Below, piece after piece: positions 15,599 to 25,021 of a DNA stretch of 59,686 nt. The DNA is from Gammaproteobacteria bacterium. Its GTDB lineage: Bacteria > Pseudomonadota > Gammaproteobacteria > Steroidobacterales > PWYM01. The stretch lies in contig RECU01000054.1 in NCBI GenBank assembly GCA_007693855.1, positions 1 through 59,686 on the forward strand, in the 5' to 3' direction. The position numbers were made by a program, and so were the translations under genes. The notes beneath the pieces were generated by a model, which was not told the DNA's origin, ran no database searches, and saw nothing but the letters and a program-made list of their open reading frames with translations. The first letter of the stretch is position 1. Each line of letters starts with the position of its first letter.

Positions 15599-18531
15599 TG
15601 CTGGGGTTCAGGGGCCTCGATTATACCCGGGCCGCTGGGGGTGTCCGACGGGAACACCTCACACCAGCGCGCCTGAACCCAGGCCCGCTCCTCCACGAAC
15701 TCCGTGTCCTCAACAATCCCGGGCGCGCCGGCCAGGGACAGCTGGTGCAGGCGGCTGCGGTAGCGCCGGTAGACCTCGGCGGCATGCTCGGCGGTGGCAT
15801 CCGGCAGAATGCCGGCGCTGGCCAGCGCTTCGAGCTGGCGGATGTTGTCCGACCAGCGCAGCAGCGCCGGCGCCGCGCGCGCATGCGCCAGCACCAGGTA
15901 CTGCACCAGGAACTCGATGTCCGCCAGGCCGCCGGCATCCTGCTTGATGTCGAAGCGACCTGCACCGCCCTGCCCCAGCGCCTCGCGCATCCGCTGGCGC
16001 ATGGCCGCGACCTGCTCGCGAAGATCATCATGGCGGACGTACTCCACCAGGGCGCGTCGACGCAGCGCCTCGAAGCCCTCGCGCACCCGCGCGCCGCCGG
16101 CCACGGCCCGGGCGCGCAGCAGCGCCTGGTGCTCCCAGGTCCAGGCCTCCTCGCGCTGGTAGCGGTCAAGCGCGGCAAGGCTGGTCACCAGCAGACCGGA
16201 CTGGCCGCTTGGGCGCAGGCGGGTGTCGATCTCATAGAGCATGCCGGAGGTGGTCTGGATCGACAGGAAGTGGATGATCCGTCGTGCCAGCCGGGCAAAG
16301 AACACCGGGTTGTCGATCGGGCGGGGGCCGTCGGTCACTGCCTCCTCGCCGGTATCGTCGTGCACGAACACCAGGTCGAGATCGGAGCCATAGCCAAGTT
16401 CCAGGCCACCCAGCTTGCCATAGGCGACGATGGCGAACCCCGCCGCTCGCTGCTGCTCGCCATCGCGGCAACAGGGTTGCCCGTAGCGGGCCACCAGTTC
16501 CTCCCAGGCCATGGACAGGGCCAGTTCCAGCGCCAGTTCGGCAATGTCGGTCAGCCGGTCGCTGACCCGCATCAGGGGCAGCTCACCGGCGATTTCGGCA
16601 ATGGCCACACGGAAGGTGCCGACCCGCTGGAACTCGCGCAGCGCGTTCAGCCGCGCTTCCAGGTCGCCGGCCGGCTGCGCACCGAGGCGCCTCTCGAGAT
16701 CCTCGCGGAAGCTCTCGCGATCGGGCGAGGTATGCAGCAGGCGCTCGTCCAGCAACTCGTCCAGCAGCATCGGCCAGGTGGCGAGCTGTGCGGCGAGAAA
16801 GCCGCTGCGGCCGACGATGTCCAGCAGGCGTGCCAGCGCGCGGGGATTCTCCCCCAGCAGCGCGAGATAGGCGCTGCGACGACCCACGGCCTCGATGATC
16901 GCCATCACCCGTTCGAAGCAGCGCGCGGGCTCGGGCACCCGGCCCAGGGCCTCGAGCAGCGGCGGCATGACCGTATCCAGGCGCTGGCGACTCGGTTCGT
17001 CCATCCGCCGGTAGAGCGAGCCCCGCCGCAGCGCCACCAGCCGCTCCTGGACCGCGGCCGCGTCCGCCGCCTCGATGCCGGCGCGACGCAGCGCCGCGAG
17101 CCCTGCATCGCCCTCAGGCTCGCGCCAGAGGGCTGCCAGCCCTTCCACGGCCGCATCGGTGGCCACGGTCTCGGCGGCAGTGACGAAGACCACGTCATGG
17201 AAATGCCGCCGCACACGGCCACGGACCGCGGCAAGCTGGGCCGCGAGCTCCGACCAGTCGACGCACGCCATGGCCAGCGCCAGGCGCGCGCGCTCCTCGG
17301 CGGCGGCCGGGAGATCATGGGTCTGTCGATCGGCGAACATCTGCAGGCGGTTCTCGAGGCGGCGCAGGAAACCATAGGCGTCCAGCAGTTCAGTGACCGC
17401 TGCTGGCGTCAGGCAGCGACGCCGACCGAGCCGCGGCAGCACCTCGAGCAGCGAGGCGGAGCGCAGCGAGGGATCACTGCCCCCACGCACCAGCTGGAAA
17501 GACTGGGTGACGAATTCGATCTCACGAATCCCTCCGGGACCCAGCTTGACGTTGTCGGCCAGATCCCGCCGCGCGACCTCCTGTTCGATCATGCCCTTCA
17601 TTTCCCGGAGCGACCGGAACACGCCGTAGTCGAGGTAGCGGCGGTAGACGAAGGGACGCAGCATCTCCTCGAAGACATGCTGCGCCTCTGCCCGGCCGGT
17701 GATCGCCCGCGCCTTGACGTAGGCATAGCGTTCCCAATCGCGGCCATGCTGCTGCAGATAGGCCTCGAAGGCGTCGAAACTGAGCGCCAGCGGGCCGGAA
17801 CTGCCGAAGGGCCGCAGCCGCATGTCGACCCGGTAGACGAAGCCATCGGCGGTGACGTGATCGAGCAGCCGCACGACGCGCTGCCCCAGGCGGATGAAGT
17901 ATTGCTCGTTGGCCAGCGGCCGTTCGCCGTCGGTCTCGCCGGCAGCCGGATACAGAAACACCAGATCGATGTCGGAGGAGAAATTGAGCTCGCGACCACC
18001 AAGCTTGCCCATGCCCAGCACCACCAGCGGCTGGACGGCACCGTCTGCATCGCGCGGCGTGCCATAGCGCGCGCCAAGCGAGGCGGTGCACCAGTCGACG
18101 GCACTGCCAATGGCCGCGTCGGCAAGATCACTGAGTTCCCGCAGGGCCTGGGGCACATCGGCCAAGCCGCACAGGTCACGCCAGGCGATCCGCAGCATTT
18201 CGCGCTGGCGGTGCTGGCGCAGCGTCGCCATGGCGGCCGCCTCGTCCTGCGCTGCCGGTAGCACAAGCCGCCGCGCGAGTGCCTCCCGGTCGGGCGGTGT
18301 TTCGAGCTCGCCGCTGTCATGCAGCGCCACGAGCCAGCCCGGCTCGCGACTGAGCAGCCCACCGGCGAACTCACTGCCAACCGCCACCCGCGCCGCCGCC
18401 GCCGCCAGGCCCGGCACCTGCTCCAGCAGCGGGCCGGCGGCCGAATGTTCACGCAGAGCCGCCAGCACGCCCGCCGCGGCCGGATGCTCGAGCCACGCCA
18501 TCTGCTCAGCCATCGGCGCGTGCTCCGCCAT
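15595..18531 (-). CDS. glnE: Bifunctional glutamine synthetase adenylyltransferase/deadenylase GlnE
   Basis: The 978-residue protein is full length (E. coli 946). It has two nucleotidyltransferase domains, each with the GKLGG signature and DxD metal residues: GMGKLGGRELNFSSDIDLVF near residue 173 (deadenylation side) and YGKLGGLELGYGSDLDLVF near 703 (adenylation side), separated by helical regulatory regions. GlnE adenylylates glutamine synthetase under control of PII and glutamine. ATGs at 18531 and 18513 are both possible. It is followed by the coupled zinc-finger gene. Confidence 0.96.
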   Translation of the reverse strand: MAEHAPMAEQMAWLEHPAAAGVLAALREHSAAGPLLEQVPGLAAAAARVAVGSEFAGGLLSREPGWLVALHDSGELETPPDREALARRLVLPAAQDEAAAMATLRQHRQREMLRIAWRDLCGLADVPQALRELSDLADAAIGSAVDWCTASLGARYGTPRDADGAVQPLVVLGMGKLGGRELNFSSDIDLVFLYPAAGETDGERPLANEQYFIRLGQRVVRLLDHVTADGFVYRVDMRLRPFGSSGPLALSFDAFEAYLQQHGRDWERYAYVKARAITGRAEAQHVFEEMLRPFVYRRYLDYGVFRSLREMKGMIEQEVARRDLADNVKLGPGGIREIEFVTQSFQLVRGGSDPSLRSASLLEVLPRLGRRRCLTPAAVTELLDAYGFLRRLENRLQMFADRQTHDLPAAAEERARLALAMACVDWSELAAQLAAVRGRVRRHFHDVVFVTAAETVATDAAVEGLAALWREPEGDAGLAALRRAGIEAADAAAVQERLVALRRGSLYRRMDEPSRQRLDTVMPPLLEALGRVPEPARCFERVMAIIEAVGRRSAYLALLGENPRALARLLDIVGRSGFLAAQLATWPMLLDELLDERLLHTSPDRESFREDLERRLGAQPAGDLEARLNALREFQRVGTFRVAIAEIAGELPLMRVSDRLTDIAELALELALSMAWEELVARYGQPCCRDGEQQRAAGFAIVAYGKLGGLELGYGSDLDLVFVHDDTGEEAVTDGPRPIDNPVFFARLARRIIHFLSIQTTSGMLYEIDTRLRPSGQSGLLVTSLAALDRYQREEAWTWEHQALLRARAVAGGARVREGFEALRRRALVEYVRHDDLREQVAAMRQRMREALGQGGAGRFDIKQDAGGLADIEFLVQYLVLAHARAAPALLRWSDNIRQLEALASAGILPDATAEHAAEVYRRYRSRLHQLSLAGAPGIVEDTEFVEERAWVQARWCEVFPSDTPSGPGIIEAPEPQQ

Positions 18532-18637
18532 ACCCGCCGGTGGGTCGCGCCACGGTACAAATACTTATGGCCATGAGTGACACGGGCCACTGTAATCTGG
18601 CCCCAGGGGTTCGATAGAGGCCGGTGTGGGAGGCACA

Positions 18638-19312
18638 ATGATCACCGAACATGAAATCCTCGTCTGGCTGCATATCCTGGCCATGGTCTACTGGCTCGGC
18701 GGTGAGTGGGGGGTATTCCAGTCATCCTACAACGTCGCCAACCCGAAGCTCGCACTGGACGAGCGTCGGCGGCACATGGAGACGGCCTACCGTATCGACA
18801 TCCTGGCACGCACCGGCATCATCCTGCTGCTGCCGCTGGGCCTGCACATGGGCTACAACCTTGGCGCCCAGCCCTGGGGCGGCGGTTTTCTGGTAGTGGT
18901 CTGGCTGCTGACGATCGGCTGGCTCAGCCTGACCTGGAGCGCCTTCGTCAAGCGTGAGACCGATACCGGCGTGACGCTGACGCTCTGGGACGAGCGCATC
19001 CGTTACGTCCTGATTCCGTTGCTGGCCATCACCGCCATCCTCTCGCTGGTCAACAACGCACCGTTCACCCAGCACTGGTACTCCACCAAAGTGTTGCTGT
19101 ACGCCTTCGCCCTGGTCATCGGCCTCGGGCTTCGGTTCATCATGCGCCACTGGACGAGCATCTTCCGCGAGCTGGCGGTGGCCACCGACGCCGCCCGCCC
19201 GCCGCTGGAGGCTCGCCTCTCTCGCGAGCTGTCCTATGGCCGCGGCATGGCCTACGTCTACTGGATCACCATCGGCAGCATCGCGCTGCTCGGTGTCGCC
19301 AAGCCCTTCTAG
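18638..19312 (+). CDS. Integral membrane protein of unknown function
   Basis: The ATG at 18638 follows GGGAGG by 5 bases; a GTG at 18626 would place the start before the ribosome site and is rejected. The 224-residue protein has about five to six hydrophobic helices. Conserved-looking features are the first helix WLHILAMVYWLGGEWG with a buried His and Gly-Gly-Glu, and HMETAYRIDILAR. The layout recalls CopD/DUF2269-like membrane proteins, but the match is not firm and no function is given. It stands between divergent glnE and the downstream transporter gene. Confidence 0.8.
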   Translation: MITEHEILVWLHILAMVYWLGGEWGVFQSSYNVANPKLALDERRRHMETAYRIDILARTGIILLLPLGLHMGYNLGAQPWGGGFLVVVWLLTIGWLSLTWSAFVKRETDTGVTLTLWDERIRYVLIPLLAITAILSLVNNAPFTQHWYSTKVLLYAFALVIGLGLRFIMRHWTSIFRELAVATDAARPPLEARLSRELSYGRGMAYVYWITIGSIALLGVAKPF

Positions 19313-19401
19313 CCCTGTCACCGGCGCTGCTCTGCGTCTGCGGCCACGGCCGCAGACGTGGGGTATGCTTGCGCCCGGGCAGATTCGCTGGGGGGCGACC
19401 G

Positions 19402-21000
19402 ATGAGCAACACGACACCACCGGAGCCGGCATCCGCCGGCTCGCCGGGCGCCATGCCCACGCCGGACAACCTCTACGCCCGCTACGTCCTCGGCGTCCTG
19501 GTCATCGTCTACGTCTTCAACTTCCTCGATCGCCAGATCCTCTCGATTCTCAACGAGGCGATCAAGGCGGATCTGGGCCTGCGTGACGACCAGCTGGGTT
19601 TTCTCTACGGCACCGCCTTTGCGGTGTTCTACGCGGTCTTCGGCCTGCCGCTTGGCCGGCTGGCCGATGTCTGGGACCGCCGGCGCCTGATCGCCTGGGG
19701 CCTGGCGTTCTGGAGTGCCATGACGGTGCTCTCGGGCTTTGCGCGAAATTTCGGCCAGCTGAGCGCCGCCAGGATCGGTGTCGGTATCGGCGAGGCCAGC
19801 GCCTCGCCGGCCGCCTACTCGATGCTGGCCGACTATTTCCCGGCCGCCAGGCGCGCCACCGTCCTCGCCATCTACTCCAGCGGCATCTACATCGGCATCG
19901 GCCTGAGCCTGGGCATCGGCGGCATGATCGTCGATCGCTGGGACCTGGCCTTTGCCGAGACCGGCGCCCCGTTCGGCTTGCGGGGCTGGCAGGTGGCGTT
20001 CTTCGCCGTGGGCGCACCGGGGCTGCTGCTGGCGCTCTGGGTGGCCACGCTGCGTGAGCCGGTACGGGGCATGGCCGACGGCATCTACACACCACCCGAG
20101 CCGCACCCTTTCCGGGTGTTCTTCCGCGAACTGCGCGCGGTGGTGCCGCCGTTCACGCTGCTGCACCTGTGGCTGGAGAAGGCCGGCGTGCGCGGCTTCG
20201 CCATCAACCTGGGCGCGGCCGGGCTGCTGGCCCTGGGGGCGTGGTGGCTGGCCGAGCTGACCGGATCGCCGGCGCAGTGGATTGCCGTGGCAATCGGCCT
20301 GTACGCATCGGTGTCCTGGGCGCAGGCGCTCGGCATGCGTGACCGGCCGACCTTCACGCTGATGTTGAAGACCCGCTCGGTGTGGTGGACCGGCCTCGGG
20401 TTCGGGCTGATCGCCTTCACCGGCTACGCCCTGAGCTACTGGACGGCGCCGTTTTTCATCCGCACCCATGGCATGAGCACCTCGAACGCGGGCTTCATTC
20501 TCGGCGGTACCGCGGCCTCGGCCGGCTTCCTCGGCATCATGCTCGGCGGCTGGCTGTCGGACTGGCTGAAACAGCGCTCGCCGGTAGGGCGGCTGTGGGT
20601 CGGGCTGTTCGTGGCACTCGCGCCGCTGCCGTTGGGGTTCGTGGTGTTCAGTACCGAGCACCTGTGGCTTGCGCTGCTGCTCAACTTTCCCCTGGTGCTG
20701 ATCACGGCGATGTGGATCGGCCCCGGCGCCTCGACGATGCAGGATCTCGTGCTGCCGCGCATGCGCGGGGCCTGCGGCGCGCTGTTCCTGCTGATGATGA
20801 CGTTCCTCGGACTGGCGCTCGGCCCCTACACCGTGGGCCAGATCAGCACCTGGCTGGAGGGCGACCTGTCCACGGCCATGCTCATCGGACTGCTGGTCAA
20901 CTTCCCGGCGGCGTTCTGCCTGGCGATGTGTCTGCGGACCCTGCCGGCCGACCAGGACTCGCTGCTTGAGCGGGCGCGCGGCGCCGGAGAGCCGGTATGA
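19402..21000 (+). CDS. Major facilitator superfamily transporter (spinster-like)
   Basis: From the ATG at 19402 (GGGGGG upstream) the product is 532 residues with about 12 membrane helices. It has the MFS loop 2-3 motif GRLADVWDRRR and the helix 1 FNFLDRQILSIL typical of spinster-type carriers. A TTG at 19369 would add 11 residues. The substrate is unknown. The stop overlaps the next ATG by 4 bases (ATGA), so it is coupled to the exported serine hydrolase and the two may handle the same compound. Confidence 0.9.
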   Translation: MSNTTPPEPASAGSPGAMPTPDNLYARYVLGVLVIVYVFNFLDRQILSILNEAIKADLGLRDDQLGFLYGTAFAVFYAVFGLPLGRLADVWDRRRLIAWGLAFWSAMTVLSGFARNFGQLSAARIGVGIGEASASPAAYSMLADYFPAARRATVLAIYSSGIYIGIGLSLGIGGMIVDRWDLAFAETGAPFGLRGWQVAFFAVGAPGLLLALWVATLREPVRGMADGIYTPPEPHPFRVFFRELRAVVPPFTLLHLWLEKAGVRGFAINLGAAGLLALGAWWLAELTGSPAQWIAVAIGLYASVSWAQALGMRDRPTFTLMLKTRSVWWTGLGFGLIAFTGYALSYWTAPFFIRTHGMSTSNAGFILGGTAASAGFLGIMLGGWLSDWLKQRSPVGRLWVGLFVALAPLPLGFVVFSTEHLWLALLLNFPLVLITAMWIGPGASTMQDLVLPRMRGACGALFLLMMTFLGLALGPYTVGQISTWLEGDLSTAMLIGLLVNFPAAFCLAMCLRTLPADQDSLLERARGAGEPV

Positions 21001-22301
21001 ACCGCGAGCGCCCACCGGCGCTGACGCGTCGGACGCTGTTGCACGGGTCGCTGGGACTGGTCTCCGCCACCCTGGTAAACGCCCTGCCCTCGCCAGCCCG
21101 CGCGGCAGCAGAGGCCGGCGACCCGATACGCCAGCGTCAGCTGCGCGCGCGGCTCGACACGCTGCTGGCTGGCGACGGGGACCCGAGCCGGGCGGTCCCG
21201 GGTGCCGCGCTGGCGGTGCTGCGCGATGGCAAAGTGCTGGTGGCCGCCGCGGCCGGCCATGCGCGCCTGGGCGACCCCGACGGCCACGGCGCGCTGGCGT
21301 TGACGCCGTACACGCCCGTGCGGGTGGCCTCGATCTCGAAGCTCGCCACCGCGCTCACGGCCGCCCGGGTCGCCGAACAGGGGCTGCTGGACCTCGATGC
21401 GGACCTCTCGGGCTGGCTGGAATTCCGACTGCGCAATCCCGCCTGGCCGCAGGCCCCGATCACTGCGCGACAGCTGCTGGCCCACACGGGCTCGCTGCGC
21501 GACCCGCCTGTCTACTGGATGCCCGCGCCGGGCAGCATCGCCGGGCTGCTCAGCGCCGAGGCCTTTACCCCGGCCCGGCCGGGGACGGTCTTCGAGTATT
21601 GCAACCTCGCCTATGGCCTGGTCGCCACAGCACTGGAAAACGCCACCGGCGAACGCTTTGATCGGCTGGCACAGCGCCTGGCGCTGGCGCCGCTGGGCCT
21701 GGAGGACTGCGGCTTCAACTGGTCAGGGGTGCCGGCGGCCCGCCGCGAGGCCGGTGGCACGCTGTACCGGCGCGACGAGGCCGGATGCTGGCAGCCGCAG
21801 GTGGATGCCGCGGCGACGCTGCTGGGCGGCAGCGAGCCGGTCATCCTCGCCGAGCCCGGCTTCGAACTGCCCACCTATCGTCCGGGCCGCAACGGCACGC
21901 TGTTCTCCCCGCAGGGCGGGCTGCGGGCCGGGGTGCTCGACATCGCGAGACTGGCCCAGGCCTTCGCCCGCGGCGGGCCGGGCGAGGCGCTGGCCAGTCC
22001 GGTGGGGCCATCCCGGTGGCCTGAGGCCAGCACCGCCGATATCTGGGGCACCGGACCGCAGCTGCTGCCGGCGCGCGCCTATGGCAGCGGCGAGGGCCCG
22101 GATCTGATCGGCCACGCCGGGCAGGCGCTGGGGTTTTTCGGCGGTGCGTGGACAACAACAGACGGGCGCGACGCCATCAGCTACTTCGTCACCGGCCACG
22201 ATCCGCAGGCCGAGCTGGCGGCGCATCCGGCGACGGGCCTGACGCACTGGGAGAGCACCCTGCTTGCGATCGCCGTGGAGATCCGCCGCGCGGCAGGCTG
22301 A
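20997..22301 (+). CDS. Exported serine hydrolase, class C beta-lactamase family
   Basis: The 434-residue protein opens with a likely Tat signal (TRRTLLHGSLGLVSA then ALPSPARAAA). It has the catalytic SxxK in VASISKLATAL, the YxN in YCNLAYG and a C-terminal HAG in GHAGQALGFF. This family includes beta-lactamases, D,D-peptidases and esterases; without a KTG triad the activity is probably esterase- or peptidase-like and not antibiotic resistance. It overlaps the MFS gene by 4 bases, so the pair is one unit. Confidence 0.87.
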   Translation: MNRERPPALTRRTLLHGSLGLVSATLVNALPSPARAAAEAGDPIRQRQLRARLDTLLAGDGDPSRAVPGAALAVLRDGKVLVAAAAGHARLGDPDGHGALALTPYTPVRVASISKLATALTAARVAEQGLLDLDADLSGWLEFRLRNPAWPQAPITARQLLAHTGSLRDPPVYWMPAPGSIAGLLSAEAFTPARPGTVFEYCNLAYGLVATALENATGERFDRLAQRLALAPLGLEDCGFNWSGVPAARREAGGTLYRRDEAGCWQPQVDAAATLLGGSEPVILAEPGFELPTYRPGRNGTLFSPQGGLRAGVLDIARLAQAFARGGPGEALASPVGPSRWPEASTADIWGTGPQLLPARAYGSGEGPDLIGHAGQALGFFGGAWTTTDGRDAISYFVTGHDPQAELAAHPATGLTHWESTLLAIAVEIRRAAG

Positions 22302-22323
22302 CCACAGCGACAACCGGCCGCTG

Positions 22324-22363
22324 AAAAAGCGACGGCCCCGCCGGCAGAGCCGGTGGGGCCGTC
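22324..22363 (-). terminator. Rho-independent terminator of groEL
   Basis: GACGGCCCC (22331-22339) and GGGGCCGTC (22355-22363) pair perfectly, with an inner GCCGGC/GCCGGT pairing around the loop. On the minus strand the hairpin is followed by GCTTTTTC. It lies 52 bases after the groEL stop. There is no T tract on the + strand side, so it does not serve the converging serine hydrolase gene equally well. Confidence 0.85.
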
Positions 22364-22414
22364 TGTTCAGGTCTTGCGGACGACCGGCACGCCGGCCGCC
22401 CGCGGCGGTGATGC

Positions 22415-24392
<1,978 letters not shown>

Positions 24393-24492
24393 GAGATGAA
24401 ACTCCCTAGGAAATGACTCAAAATCCCCATTTTCGGCACCACCGAGGACGCCTCGAAGCGACTGGCGGATGCGCGACCCCGGGGAGCGCCTG

Positions 24493-24519
24493 TTAGCACT
24501 CACCCGAGACGAGTGCTAA
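24493..24519 (-). promoter_or_regulatory. CIRCE operator (HrcA binding site) of groESL
   Basis: TTAGCACTC - 9 bases - GAGTGCTAA is an exact match to the CIRCE consensus. It lies immediately downstream of, and overlapping the last base of, the -10 box, which is the usual CIRCE position. HrcA binds it and represses groESL until heat stress. hrcA is not in this window. Confidence 0.97.
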
Positions 24520-24547
24520 TCATAGGGGCGGCCGAGCGGATTTCAAG
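24519..24547 (-). promoter_or_regulatory. groESL promoter, sigma70-like overlapping a sigma32-like site
   Basis: On the minus strand TTGAAA (24541-24546) and TATGAT (24519-24524) are 16 bases apart, a good sigma70 promoter. The same bases read CTTGAAA, then CCCCTATGAT, which is close to the heat-shock sigma32 consensus (CTTGAAA and CCCCATnT). Which sigma factor is used is inferred; the CIRCE next to it is certain. Confidence 0.75.
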
Positions 24548-24654
24548 CCCTCATCGGCCTTTTCGAAACCGTGCGGTGGTGCCTGTGACAGCGCGCGGCC
24601 CAGCCGTTAAGCTTGCTGCCCGGATAAATCACCGCTCCCGGGACGGGTACGCTG

Positions 24655-24978
24655 ATGAGCACCGATACGATGCTGGTACTGACCACCTGCCCGGATGAGG
24701 CGGTGGCCGCGCGAGTTGCCACGGTGCTGCTGGAGCGCCGCCAGGCGGCCTGTGTCTCGAGGCTGCCAGGGCTGCACTCCACCTATCCCTGGGAAGGCCG
24801 GATGGCCGAGGACACCGAGGTCCTGGTGCTGATCAAGGCGCCCGCCGCCCGCTATCCGGAGATCGAGGCCAGCATTCGCGAACTGCACCCCTACGAGGTG
24901 CCTGAAATCATCGGCCTGCCGGTGACCGCCGGGCTGCCCGGCTATCTCGCCTGGGTGATGGCTGCAACCGCCCCCTGA
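24655..24978 (+). CDS. cutA: Divalent cation tolerance protein CutA
   Basis: The 107-residue protein is a typical CutA1: LVLTTCPDEAVAARVA at the N terminus, QAACVSRLPGLHSTYPWEG, and the conserved HPYEVPEIIGLPV. CutA forms very stable trimers; E. coli mutations affect copper tolerance, but the molecular role is uncertain. It lies 43 bases before dsbD on the same strand, the arrangement seen in E. coli, where cutA lies directly next to dsbD. Confidence 0.95.
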   Translation: MSTDTMLVLTTCPDEAVAARVATVLLERRQAACVSRLPGLHSTYPWEGRMAEDTEVLVLIKAPAARYPEIEASIRELHPYEVPEIIGLPVTAGLPGYLAWVMAATAP

Positions 24979-25021
24979 GCCGTCCGGGAAACATTCGGCC
25001 CCCGACAGGTCAATAACGCTT

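Noticed and set aside
15745-18261. Long + strand open frame (about 838 codons) opposite glnE
   Set aside because: Antisense shadow of glnE; its composition is rich in His, Gln, Arg and Gly, with no motif and no ribosome site.
20997-22301. Antibiotic resistance beta-lactamase
   Set aside because: The class C family fold is shared by many esterases and peptidases; no clear KTG and no resistance context, so resistance is not supported.
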